A DNA stretch of 64,000 nucleotides, taken from contig CM041465.1 in NCBI GenBank assembly GCA_023213395.1, forward strand, positions 178,629,741 to 178,693,740, read 5' to 3'. The stretch is from Cycas panzhihuaensis. Lineage: Eukaryota; Cycadophyta. A program made the translations under genes and the position numbers. Shown one piece after another: positions 1-11,039 of the stretch. The notes beneath the pieces are model-generated. The model had not been told where the DNA came from and did not search any database. It saw nothing but the letters and a program-made list of their open reading frames with translations. Positions within the stretch are counted from its first letter, which is position 1; each line of letters begins with the position of its first letter.

Positions 1-595
1 ATCGCCACTAAGATCTATTGCATTCTTGCAACTAGTTACAGAAATCAAAACTTAAAATTACATGCAAGTTCTAAAATCAGAGATTATATAATAACATAAA
101 AATGAAAGCTAAACATCACATATGCACTTGATATAACATGGTAAAACCCTAGCAGTGTGCTAGGGAAACATCCACACAGGAAAGGTATCGATCTTTATTG
201 CTGTAGAATGGAGAAACAGTACATCTTAGTAGGAGAGCACTCTCAGGAACAACAACCAGCCACTACCCTCTTCATAGTACATTACATTATATATAACATA
301 ATAAGAAAATTCCTAAAATGGGCTACATGAGAGGGACATCCAATGCATGAATCTCAACCATAGAATCTAGGGTATTTGTATCAAATGACCCAGATTCCTT
401 TTACATTTTAATATGGTTTACGGGGCTAATTTTTCAGGTCGGGGGCTATCACCTACTAAGCCCCTCTTAGTGAGGGGGCATTCCACGCCCCCCACACCCC
501 TCAGCCAAGGGTGGCTCTCACCCTCCTTGGAACCCCTTGAGAAATATTAGGGGGGGAAACTGCATCGAAAACATGCCAAACGTTTAGCCTTAAAA
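1..595. other. Unclassified edge sequence, possibly LTR fragment
   Basis: No coding similarity was recognised. A short perfect hairpin lies at 147-165 (CCCTAGCA, 3-base loop, TGCTAGGG). A GC-rich stretch at 420-560 contains several C or G runs and ends in a purine run (a T then seven G and AAA near 548-560) that resembles a polypurine tract. The segment stops abruptly where the RNase H remnant of Gypsy-1 begins. It may be the end of another LTR element, but no partner LTR is visible in the window. Confidence 0.35.
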
Positions 596-1830
596 TATTG
601 TTGTCACAATATCCAACACATACTTCAATACTTGGTGATTAGTGAATATGACAAATTCCTTAGGTATGAGGTAATGCCTCAAAACTTGGACAATTGTATA
701 AAATTCTAAATCATAGGTTGAATACCTTCTTCTTACCTCATTAAGCTTCTCACTAAAAATACTATAGGTCTTTCTTCTTGGCTAAGCATTGCTCTAATTG
801 TAATATGTGAAGTATCATAATCAACCTCAAACAGTTTTTCAAAGTTTGATAGTACAAGAACTAGTGTCTTAGCTACCTTTTTCTTTAAGAGTTGGAAGTT
901 ATTCTCTACTTCCCTAGTCCATGTTAACTCCTTACCCTTCATACAATTTGTTAAGGGTACAACTATTCCACTAAAGTTTCTAATGAACTTTCTATAAAAC
1001 TAAGCCAAACCATGAAAACTTCTTATCTCTTTCACAGTCTTAGGTGTTGGCCAATCAATAATTGCCCTGATCTTCTCTTCATCTATTCGTAATCCCTTTT
1101 GTAAAATCACAAAGCCTAGAAATACTGAGCTCCATTGTATAAACTTACACTTCTTTATATTTGCATATAATTTCTCTCTCCTTAACACTTTAAGCACCAT
1201 CCTTAAGTGCATTAAGTACTCCTCCTTAGTCTTACTAAAAATAAGAATATCATCAAAATACACAACTACAAGCTTACTAATGAATAGTCGCAACATAATA
1301 TTCATCAATCTCATGAAAGTGCTTGGGGCATTTGAAATTTTGAATGGCCTAACTAGCCATTCATACAATTTATCCCCCATCATGAAGATTGTCTTCCACT
1401 TGTTCCCTTCACGAATTTAAATATGATGATACTCACTCTTGAAGTTAATCTTTGTAAAGTAGGAAGCACCTGCTAATACATCTAGCATATCATCCATATG
1501 AGATGTAGGGAACTAATATTTAATTATTATCTTGTTGATCACCCTGAAAACAACACACATTCACCATGAGCCATCTTTCTTTGGAGTCACTAATGTTGGA
1601 ACTGTACTGTGACTCACACTTTCTCTAACCATTCTCTTTTATACTAATTTATTGACTTGTCGATTTAACTCCTCGTTCTCCATTAGGATTAATTGATAAG
1701 CTACCTGGTTTGATAATCTTTACCCTAAGATTAGGTCAATTTGGTGTTGAATGTCTCTCATCGGTGGTAAGCCATCAGGTAACTTATATAGAATAACATC
1801 ATTGTATTCTTTTAATAACCCTATTACCTC
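596..1830 (-). pseudogene. pol: Gypsy-1 reverse transcriptase and partial RNase H
   Basis: The longest open part is 1000-1383, with the palm motif VVVYFDDILIFS (YFDD codons at 1249-1260) and then the connection region ending near FHGLA. A second open part at 733-942 covers the tether (FEVDYDTSHITIRAMLSQ) entering RNase H, and decayed RNase H continues to about 596, with TNHQVLKYVLD near the end. Integrase is absent. The RT active-site Asp pair is intact, but stops and the truncation exclude function. Confidence 0.85.
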
Positions 1831-1839
1831 ACTTGGTAT

Positions 1840-2330
1840 CTCTATGTTATCCTCCTTTATCTATCTTACCATTAAGGCATAATAAGTGTTAACCTTTTAC
1901 ATATGTTTCATGAATTCTTTGGCAGTCAACATGCTTTCTGCATGCCCTTCTTCTTTAAGTGGTAATAACCTCACCTCGACACCATTCTTCTAGAAAGTAT
2001 AAGTATTATTCTTATCATCATGAAATGCATTCCTATTATACTACCACAGTCTCCCTAATAATAAATGGCATGAATCCATCAAGATCATATTATACCATAT
2101 CCCATTCTAATATGGTTTTTCATCAACATTCACCTCATTTCTTTTTTTTTAATCAAGAAATATTGTATGGATATAGATATGCTTCACAACTTAATCTAAA
2201 TTTTTTTACCATTTCATTAGAGACCATATTCTCACAACTACCATAATTAATTATAACTTTGCATACCTTTCCTCCTGTAGTATATCTTATCCTAAAAATA
2301 TTATTTCATAACCATGAATCATCATTTATC
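1840..2330 (-). pseudogene. pro: Gypsy-1 aspartic protease remnant
   Basis: Minus-strand translation around 2231-2251 gives INYGSCENMVS, matching the retropepsin active-site block of plant chromoviruses, where it is usually I-D-x-G-S-C-x-N-V-V-S. The catalytic Asp is Asn here. The conserved following segment (EMVKKFRL, then PYNIS) is recognisable, followed by a stop. The protease would cleave the Gag-Pol polyprotein; this copy is inactive on both counts. Confidence 0.65.
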
Positions 2331-2479
2331 TTTGTCTTTCCTTTGTCTTATATGGGTTGTCATCCAGGTGCTATCATGGTTCTTTGAAGCATTAAACTCT
2401 CACCTTCATCTGCTATGACTCCTTTATTATCATCTTCATTCTGGGCTAAGTTCATCCTTAGATGGTCTTCTTGCCTTCT

Positions 2480-3490
2480 AGATTATTCCTTATGGTAATG
2501 AGGATATTCAAATACCTTGTGCCCTTCTTCCCCACATCTAAAACAATAAAAGGTCTCTTCCATCCTCTTCCACCACCAAAATCTCTACGTCGTTGGGCTC
2601 CTAAAAATCCTATTTCTCTAAGTTGGTTCTAAGCTCCTCGCCCTCCTTGCATTTTGCCCTACCTCTCAACTTCTTGTCCTTCCATGCTATTAGATGATTC
2701 TCCTCTTACATAGGGGATTTCTCCTCTACCTTTATACAAAGGTGATGAACCTCTTCTCATCATACAGGGTCTTTGAGTAATATGTCTATTTATCTTCTCT
2801 TTTGCATTCAATGCTAATTGATATGCATCTTCCATGCTTTTAACTCTATGTATGCTAAGTTCATCTTGAATTAAAAACTTTAAACCATTTATATACCTTG
2901 CAATAACTTGTTCATCTGTCTCCTCATGTTCCACATGAATGGAAAGTGTATAGAACTTATCTATATAATCTTATATTATTATTTCTTTTTGCTTTAAGTT
3001 CTGAAGAGGGTTTGAGAATAGTCAATTAGTAGAAACTTCTCTTTTAACTTCCTTACCATTTTGGTCCATGTTCTAATCTTTTCTTTGCCTTTATTTACAA
3101 TCTCCTTCTATAAGTGATCCCACCAAATAGTTGCATGTCTCTTTAACTTCATGTATATAAACTTTTCCTTCTTTTCTTCAATTATTCTCTTCTATTTGAA
3201 GAACTTATCCGTGGAATTTAGCCAATTTACTAACTCTGTTGGTTTTAAATTCCCTTGGTAATCTAGAATGTCAATCTTAATTCCATCACTCTCATCTTCA
3301 AGTACTTTTAAAAATCTTTCTTCTATTATCTATGGTTCTTGTGGCTCATCCTCTTTGAATCTTGTATCATCATCACTTAATTCTTCTTCTTTATTAGTAT
3401 TTCCTATGTGCCCTTTTCTTAATACTACAGTAGCAAGCTATTCCATTCTTCTCTATAACTCCCACAAGTTTATGTTCATTTTAGCATAGT
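2480..3490 (-). pseudogene. gag: Gypsy-1 gag remnant with CCHC zinc knuckle
   Basis: An open stretch at 2659-2934 reads like the retrotransposon gag core (pattern QVIARYINGL followed by a helix-rich segment and a basic tail). Downstream at 2504-2545 a zinc knuckle reads CFRCGEEGHKVFEY, the CX2CX4HX4C pattern with the last Cys changed to Tyr (TGT to TAT). The N-terminal part (2935-3490) is broken by stops. Gag normally forms the particle that packages the element RNA; this copy cannot make it. Confidence 0.7.
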
Positions 3491-3719
3491 TTATTCTTCC
3501 TCCTCTTCCTGTCATTTTTGGCTGCTCTTCTCTTTGCCTAACCACTTTGAGTCTCAAAGATTCTCTTGTAAGCTTTTTGCAAGGCTTCTAAGCCCTAACG
3601 AGTACTTCCTTATCCTTTCAATAGAAATACTCTACAACCTATATAGTCTCTTCAACAACTATCTACTACAATACCTCAAACTTTTATGGTTTCTTTTTTT
3701 AACCCTAGAGCTGAACCAT

Positions 3720-3731
3720 GCTCTGATACTA
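3720..3731 (-). promoter_or_regulatory. Primer-binding site of Gypsy-1
   Basis: Minus strand reads TAGTATCAGAGC, one base from TGGTATCAGAGC, the complement of the 3' end of initiator tRNA-Met. It lies next to the LTR and about 0.2 kb upstream of the gag remnant, as expected for minus-strand priming. Confidence 0.75.
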
Positions 3732-3733
3732 GA

Positions 3734-4345
3734 TGATGAGGGTAGCCTATAAGGAAAAGATTCTATCTCACATGTACCAAACCTAAAAATAAGAAAGAGC
3801 TAAAAAAAAAAAAAAGTTTAAAGAATAGAGAGAGTCATTTTTACTTCAAATTCCATTCCATTCCATTCAAATCTACCAAAAGATTGTCTGAAATTACATT
3901 TATATAAGTAAAAGAAAGAATTTTAGAAACTTCTAACCTTAATCCTAAAAACTATTCAATTATGTAAAATACTATGTAATTCCATATTTCTCAGTTAATT
4001 CCTACTAAGAAAAGCTAGACCACTAAGAGTCATTAAATAAAAATGGAAACTAGTCTAAAATTAACTACTATTTTTAGATATATAAATAAATCTTAATTTT
4101 TAGGTATTTTTGGAGCATTTTTGGGTAGGCAAATATCGAGCCTATTATGGGCCTTTGGCCCTATCCTACACCATTTTTACCTCTTCTTCTTGGATAGATC
4201 TCTGATTTAGCACTAGAATGACTGAATTTTGACCACTGAGTCAAAAGTTATGCTTCAATTAATAGACCCTAAAATTTAGAGCAAATTAACTAAAAAGGTG
4301 AAAAATAAATAGAGTTATGATGAAGGTCTAGATGCTCCTGTATCA
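3734..4345 (-). repeat. 5' LTR of Gypsy-1
   Basis: On the minus strand the segment begins TGATACAGGAGC at 4345 and ends with CA close to the primer-binding site. The right end is set by this TG and by the start of copia RT homology just beyond. The left end could be 3734 or 3737, because two CA ends are available. No second copy of this LTR was found in the window, so the boundary rests on the TG/CA rule and the primer site only. Confidence 0.55.
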
Positions 4346-4349
4346 TGAG

Positions 4350-4890
4350 TATATTTGGACCATGATACAAAAATGTTATCACCCTTCTACCAAATCTCTA
4401 AACCAAGCCAATAATATGTAGCATCAAGATTTGACATCTCAAAAGCATTGCATAACTACTTTTTGAGAGAGCCAATATAAAGAGTATCATTGTCAGTAAT
4501 GAAGAGATTATCAACATAAAGTGTAATAATAAGAAGCTTAACATCCAAGTGTCTCATATATAGATTGTAATCATATTTGTATCTAGTGAATCCAAGTGAA
4601 GTAAGATAGCCCTGAATGCGTGAGTACCATACTCTTAATACTTATTTAAGCCCATAAAGAGTTTTCTTTAGTCTGCAAACAAGATGCTATTGCTCAACCT
4701 TTATAAAACCTCTAAGCTACTCCATATAGACATCTTTATCAAGAATTCCATGGACTGTAAAAAGAACATATGTAATAAAAGCATGTTTAGAGGTTCCAGA
4801 GAATTTACAAAGTCTATTCTCTTCAAAACCCTTAGCTATAATAACATATTTTTTCTTGATATAATACATAATTGTATTAAAAACTACTTC
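4350..4890 (-). pseudogene. pol: Copia-2 reverse transcriptase fragment
   Basis: Minus-strand translation gives a KTLYGLK block near 4660, YVDNLFIT near 4510 (copia YVDD changed to YVDN) and FEMSNLDATYYWLGLEIW near 4400-4440, which is the conserved copia palm-to-thumb segment. The RNase H that should follow is absent; Gypsy-1 begins there. Confidence 0.7.
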
Positions 4891-4893
4891 TAA

Positions 4894-5193
4894 TTATTGT
4901 TTAATTATATCACTAGAAGAAAGCAAGTTATATTTGTAAGGGAGTATATAGTAAACATATGAGACTTTATACACCCCACTATTAGGTTGATTAAATGATA
5001 TAATACTTCGACCAAAGGCCTTACAATGATTATTGTAAGCAAGAACAATCAAAGAAGAGAATTCTCCATTTATTTCATTAAACCAATTCTTATGAGGGAT
5101 GATATACTTTGATGCTTTAAAATCTGAGTACCAAAAATATGATACGAATGCATGAATAACCAACACATTAGGTTTGTTATCTATTGTTAACAT
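4894..5193 (-). pseudogene. pro: Copia-2 protease remnant
   Basis: The frame contains WYSDFKASKYI followed by HKNWF, matching the copia protease block W-Y-x-D-S-G-A-S-x-H-(I/M). The Asp is present but Ser-Gly has become Phe-Lys. The later block (VYYILPYKYNLLSSSDII) matches the conserved V-Y-Y-V-P-x-x-x-x-N-L-L-S segment. The flap motif between them is also recognisable. Confidence 0.65.
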
Positions 5194-5199
5194 GGGTGT

Positions 5200-5950
5200 A
5201 AATGTTAATGTAGATGCAAGCGTTATCTTCTTGTATTTCTTCTTCTTCTAACAATTCTTTCTAAGATGACTCTTCTTATTGTAGTAATAATAAGATATGT
5301 CTTTTTTAGGCTTGTTAGTATTTTTATTATGAGGAGGTTGTGAGGCATTCTTAGGAGGGTCCTTATAGCCCTTGTTTTTTTATATAGTTGTGAACACCGG
5401 AGTACTGCCACTACTTGGGTACCTACCTATCATTCACTTCTTATGTAGGAATAGCTCAATAAATTTATTAAATGATAAGGGATTTACTATTTTAGTCAAA
5501 CAAAGACTAGTTACAAAAATATGCTAGCCTTCATGTAGGTTATTCAAGATGATGCTAACTAGTTCCTTATTTGTTATAGTTTTATCTATTATGATAAGTT
5601 GATCTCTAATCTCCTTCAATTTTTACACATGTAAGGAGATAAAGTCTTTAGTGAACATCTTATAAGAATATAAAAGACTTCTTAGGTACAAAATGCAAGT
5701 CTTATATTTTACTTCAAAAAGGTCTTTTAAAGTCTATTGCGCTTCAAATATTAAGTCTTTACCTTGCAAATGTGTGATGAAATCATTTACCACTAATAAA
5801 CCAATGGTAGCTAAACCCTCTTGGTTGTGATCCTCCCAATTAAATATGTCTTTATTTGTCACTGCAACAGTGGTCACCATCCTAGTTATTATAGCTAGTT
5901 TTGATTCAGTTCCTTCAATAATCTTTGTCCGTCTTTTTAAAGGCAAAATG
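5200..5950 (-). pseudogene. gag: Copia-2 gag remnant
   Basis: The best open stretch is 5734-5946, with a motif (GLATIGLLVVNDFITHLQGK) that reads like the N-terminal copia-type gag. Downstream at 5223-5411 the frame is basic and Arg-rich, as expected for the nucleocapsid end, but no clear zinc knuckle survives. The upstream leader was not delimited. Confidence 0.45.
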
Positions 5951-7174
5951 TTGGAAATCTTGAATTTTTAAATTCTATAATTTTTTAAATTTAATTTACG
6001 TAAATTAAGTAATATTTAGCTTGAAATATTCACACTTGATATTTTTAAAGAAAGATAAAAAAAAATTAAGAAAAATAAATAAATAAAATAAAACTATAGA
6101 TGTGAGTTTTATAAGCTAATTCAGAGGCTATAAAATCTTGCACAGTGTTTAACTTTCAACACTAATTCAAAATAATTTTTAGAATGACCAAAACATAAAT
6201 TAGGTTTTTAACTTAGAAAGTGTAATACATTAAAAAATAAATATTAACAAAAATCATTCTAATTTCAATAAAACTTTAGAATATTATAAAGAATTTATAA
6301 AAATTTCTAAAAATAAAGTTAAAGTTTTTCAAATGATGACAACCCATCTAAGGAGCAATTTGATGTTTCTCATTAAATATTACTCTAAATGCTATAAAAT
6401 TAGAAAACCACTTAGAGTTTAAGTAGATGAAGACAATGCAAAAATAATTTTTAGAAAAAAACTAAAAATCAGAGGAGATATAAGCAACTAAATTTGCAAA
6501 AAAAAAAAAGAATTATAAAACAGTTTTGATAAGCTGACTTCAATTTACTCCAGGAAGCTTGTTTTAGTTTTGAATTTCATAAAAATTAAAATGGATCTGC
6601 ATAACTATCAGATAAAAGTCCCTAAAAAAAAAAAAATCAAAAAAAAATATGGAATAGAAGATATCTAAGCTGTTGAAATCAAGAAAAATATTTTACCATT
6701 AAGAGAAGTGGAACGATCTTATTTATGCTCAAATTTTGATGAATTTAGGTAAATAATGGCTTAAAATAGGGGTTTTCAACTCTTATGAGCACATTAATGA
6801 TAATACTTTTAGCTTATTTGATGATTTGTACTCTCAAATAAATAAAAGATAGTCTAAAAATTATCAAAACTAAGAAATCTTAATATGGTTGTGTCTAAAA
6901 CTTGTAAAATAGAATGTATAATAGTATAGAACATTGCCCAAGAGTACCCAACATCGACAAGCATGAATTTTTTAGTTCCAATATGAAGAAAATGGCACAA
7001 AACAACCTCTAAAAGTAGTGATAAATGTATTAACAATAATGGATATATACAAAAGAAAATCACAAGACTTTTAGTAATCTAAAAGTATTTCATAAGCATA
7101 GAACAAACTTGGGTTTAAAACTATGTTAGAATAAGAGATTAAAAATAAATGGGCTATAGAAAACAAATAATACA
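5951..7174. other. AT-rich sequence without recognised gene
   Basis: Very AT-rich with many A runs. It may include the leader and LTR of Copia-2, but no primer-binding site or terminal repeat could be placed. A 69-codon minus-strand open frame at 6854-7063 is hydrophobic, matches nothing I know and is unlikely to be a gene in such AT-rich DNA. Confidence 0.5.
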
Positions 7175-7651
7175 TAGGGAGGAAATCTCTTTAGTAATAT
7201 AAATATGTAAATAGAATAATATATGTTAAAGAAAATAGAACCAAACTCTCCACAAGAATACTTTTACAAATTTCTAGCTTTCCATCAAAAAACTAAAATC
7301 TAAGCATTTTTATAATATATAAGTATACAAATTTATAGCATTTAGCCATACAAAAATCCTAGTTGTTATTTCCTAAAATTAAAAAACAAAACTTAGAATG
7401 AAAAAGCCTCTAGATCTAAAACTTTCTATTTTTAATAAGTTTTTGAAAGTGTTTCAAATCACATAAAAATTGACTCATGGGTAGTTAAACATATCATAGG
7501 TCCTATAGAAACTCTAATAAAGGAAAACTAATTTTCTAACTAAGAAAATTGATACCTATAAATTTTTATAACATTTTTAAAAAATATAAACTAAAATTTT
7601 AGGCAATTGGATGACATATTTTTGGTTTGAAATTGATTCACAATATTCACA
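7175..7651 (-). repeat. 3' LTR of Gypsy-2
   Basis: Long stretches match the LTR at 27174-27658 in the same orientation, for example AATAGAATAATATAT against AGTAGAATAATATAT, and the shared block near 7469-7500 (CATAAAAATTGACTCATGGG, with C for T in the other copy). Boundaries were set by alignment with the better-defined right copy. Confidence 0.75.
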
Positions 7652-8519
7652 AAGTAGTAGTATTACTTTAGAGCCTATGTATTTTTTTGAGACAGTCATT
7701 TTGATATATGATAGTTCATACTTTCGATCATATAAAAGTGACTTATGCCATTTCTAGTAACATTTTCTAGATGTTCCTACATCATCCTGCCCTACTTGAA
7801 AATAACTTAGCTACTATGAGTTGTTATGCTAGAACTCTTACCACTTATTTATGTTGAATTTTTTAAGTTCACTTTTAGAAATCCAAACGTTATCCTCTTA
7901 TTATAACTCCTATCAAACCAAATACTTGTCATATCTATTTTATCTTGTATAAATCATTTTCTTGTTTAATACCTACTCAATTTCTTCTCTCTTCATCTCA
8001 GGTATTTGTTATCTCTAATTTGCCCACTCTATTTCTTCTTCTTCTTTATGAAAAGAATATAAATCAAAATATTAAAAATAAATGAAATGTTAAGGTCATC
8101 AGATAGATTTAGCTCATAAGCATTGTCATTGATTTTTTTATATTTCAATTTATTGTATGTGGCTTGAGAAATCTATCCTTCCTTAAGTACACCATCACCA
8201 AATCCCCCTTTATAAATATCTTGTTTCCTCTACTAAGATCTATTATTACTTTATATTTGTCATTATTATTCTATAACTTTCTCTTTACCTCATCATGCAT
8301 CTGTTGTATATTTCAACAAAGGCTTATGCATCATCATTAATCCTATCTTTAATGGGCAACTGGGCTAAATCTAATACTCCCTTTGGATTCCTTCTATATA
8401 TAATCTAGAATGGTGACTTACCTATGGATCTATTCATAGAACTGTTATAGGCAAATTCAGTCTGTGCTAATGTCAAATCCCATTACTTAGGTTTCTCTCC
8501 AACAATACACCTTAACAAG
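7652..8519 (-). pseudogene. pol: Gypsy-2 integrase C-terminal part and 3' region
   Basis: Minus-strand translation from 8519 downward gives VGEKPK, then AQTEFAYNSSMNRS, KSPF, a stop, and RNPKGVLDLAQLPIKDRIND, all typical of the end of the Ty3/gypsy integrase core. Further on the tail block (GDLVMVYLKE, then YNKLKYKKINDNAYELNLSD) is the GPY/F-like region. The piece starts exactly where the LTR of Copia-1 begins at 8520. No chromodomain was recognised between it and the 3' LTR. Confidence 0.75.
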
Positions 8520-8815
8520 TATTAGAGTGGTTATTTAATCAACTAATGTTAAATGTGGCATGAATATTATAGAGATTAAAGTGATGTAAAATAATATTGT
8601 ATTAAAACTAATGTAGGCTAATGAATGTTCACTTAAGGATCTATTTAAAGAGATACATAATCCATTGTAAAATATCTTTTATACCAATGTAATCAAATTA
8701 TTTTGTGTTGGGTTTTTACCAAAAGGTTTTCCACATAATTCTATTATAGTGTGTGCTTGCATCCTTCATGCTTGTTAGGTACATCTATATCATGTTTTGT
8801 ATATTTATTTCTAAT
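8520..8815 (+). repeat. 5' LTR of Copia-1
   Basis: Begins TATTAGAGTGG (the 3' copy begins TGTTAGAGTGG at 14235, so TG was lost here by G to A) and ends just before the primer site. The alignment with the 3' copy is clear over the first 115 bases, including TGATGTAAAATAATATT in both. Confidence 0.85.
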
Positions 8816-8816
8816 A

Positions 8817-8828
8817 TGGTATCAGAGC
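8817..8828 (+). promoter_or_regulatory. Primer-binding site of Copia-1
   Basis: TGGTATCAGAGC, the unchanged complement of the 3' end of plant initiator tRNA-Met, directly after the 5' LTR. Confidence 0.9.
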
Positions 8829-10189
8829 ATATGATCATGTACAAAGAAAGCAAGTGTTAGATGAAGTGATCAGGTTATAGGTTGTTGGGTAGTGCTAGTA
8901 TAACCCTTCATTGAGGATCAATCTTCTCTAACAATTGGCAGATCAGTCATGATTATGAAATGGTTATTTTTTTAGCAATGCAGGTGTCTTCTCTATGGTC
9001 ACATTTGTTTTATAGGTAAGTTATCCCCATATTTGTGCCATTACATTGATTTCTAGAGGTGATAAAAAAGGCAATAAGAGACTATCATTCTTATATATGT
9101 TTGATGAGTTATCTATCATCTATTAAGGACAGTATACTTGTTGTAATATAACCAACTTTAGAGAGTCAAGTTGTCATATACGCAAGTTATTAAGACTCTA
9201 TTACTACAGAAAGGATGTAGACATAGAAGATGTATACATAGTATAGATGAGGACAAAATTGGAGAAGATATTGATGCTAGCTTATTATCACTTGTATTGC
9301 CTACCATGTATTATTAGTTGCCACTAAACTAGAGAACATAGATTCATAGATATAATCACCTCACATAGGTTGAGTTATCATGGTTGTTGTTTATTAAGTT
9401 TTTCCAGATCAATAATTATTAAAGTTATAGTCTAGTTGAAGTCAAAAAATCATTTCATAGCCTAATTTATGTTGTCATAAGTAGTAAATAAGCTACGATT
9501 GCTGCATCCATTGAGCCACACCCCTGTTCAGTCACCAACCATCAATTGTGTAGGATGTAACATTTATGTTGGAGTCTCTTGCCACTGAAGATGTAAACTT
9601 TGTCACTGGTTAATATCATAAATAGAGGAGATATTAATACTAAGATGTTTTGTATTATGTGAGGAATTCGTAGATGAAGATATGCTTCACATATTTTCCA
9701 TTAAAGTTAAGGAGAGCCATAGTTGAATAAATATAAGGAATATCATTATATTAAGGTGCATCTCTTAATATATATGATTTATATTTCATTTTTTTATCTT
9801 ACTTTTACTATGTTTGAGGTTTTACAGTAAAGTGGAGACATCTTGATGTATGAATAAGGTACATGACCTTTTTTTATTATCTTTATTTATGATGATTTTG
9901 GTACACCTGGTAGTTGCTTGATTGACTATTGTATTAGTAGGATATATATTATTATCAGGTTGACGTTGTTCATGTTTTAAAGCTTCGTCTCAAAATAGTG
10001 GTATTTATTTTATTAAAATCAGACTTATAAGTATTCCGTGAAGCCTTTTTGTTGAATTGTTTATGGGCTCATAAGTGTGTGTTTAACTACTTTATTAAGA
10101 CACTACATTTTATTTTTGAACTAGCTATTTGAACTCTATTTTTTAAAGGGATATAGCCTGTGTAGAGTTCCTATGTTTGTCTATTTTTC

Positions 10190-10985
10190 ATCATGGAAAA
10201 GTTAGTTCCCTTGGTCATTTTCAATGGGAATAACTTTAATGAATGGAAGACAAACATGGAATTGGCCCTAATAGTGAACCAACTTTAGGGCATTGCTAAA
10301 TTTGAAATGTTGGTTTTTCCTTTGGATGAGAAAGAGTGTATTAGGATAGAGAAGAAATAATTCATAATTGTGGGTTTACTTAAGTTATCTTTGGCTCTAG
10401 ACTAGATAATTTTAGTCTACAACCTTAAATCCACTCATGAGATCTAGAAAAAGCTATGTAAGATGTTTGAGAAGAAGAAAACTAATCATTGTATTACCCT
10501 TATGATAGAGTTGTTGAACTCAACTATTGAGGATGAGAATAACATAAGTGCACACATGAATAAGATCACTAATTTGAGGAACAAGTTGTAAGAATTGAAG
10601 ACAAACTCAATTGATGATACACTACTCTTTGCAATTATTATGTTAAAATTGCCAGCCATATTTAAAACCTTCCAGACTATCTATACAAGAGATAAAGTTA
10701 TGGAGAGTGAGTCATTTGAGTCATTGAAGAACATGATCCTAGCCAAGGATACCAAGTTGAAGCATGATAGAATGTTTTTTGGTTTGGAATCAAATCAAGC
10801 CTTTGTAATGAAGATACAAAGGAAAGATGTTGTCTATAAGGTTAAATCCACATAGAAAATATAATAGACATCTTGGGAGAAGAAGAAGTTTACAAGCAAG
10901 TGTAATTACTGCATGAAAGAAGGCCATAAAGAGAAGAAGGTTTTTGTTCAAAAAGCAGGACAAGCATAAAACTAGCTAAAATTAC
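10190..10985 (+). pseudogene. gag: Copia-1 gag remnant
   Basis: Starts with an ATG at 10193 (MEKLVPLVIFNGNNFNEWK), the usual opening of copia gag, in which a Trp a few residues after Asn-Phe is conserved. It continues through the helical core, is open over 10595-10855, and ends in a zinc knuckle CNYCMKEGHKEKK near 10900, whose last Cys is missing. In-frame stops include TAG at 10286-10288, which replaces an expected Gln. Confidence 0.8.
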
Positions 10986-11039
10986 AAGGGAAAGAGTGTA
11001 GTAACATATTGTATTAGGGTATCAATGTTGTTAATTGAG

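Larger units (their letters stand above)
596..4345 (-). mobile_element. Gypsy-1: truncated Ty3/gypsy element
   Basis: Reading on the minus strand from the right: a 5' LTR, a tRNA-Met type primer-binding site, then gag, protease, reverse transcriptase and the start of RNase H, in the order of Ty3/gypsy. Integrase and the 3' LTR are missing; the element ends near 596. Protease and gag resemble those of Gypsy-2 in this window, so both are probably copies of one chromovirus-like family (inference). Its 5' LTR abuts the RT remnant of a copia element at 4350, which suggests that Gypsy-1 inserted into that element. Confidence 0.8.
4350..5950 (-). mobile_element. Copia-2: internally deleted Ty1/copia element
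   Basis: Minus-strand order from the right is gag (5200-5950), protease (4894-5193), then RT (4350-4890). Integrase, which lies between protease and RT in copia elements, is missing, so a deletion joined the two near 4894. The RT is compressed as well: from the N-terminal AKGF block it soon reaches the EVYME-like and LYGLK-like blocks. No LTR was identified. The left end meets the LTR of Gypsy-1. Confidence 0.65.
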
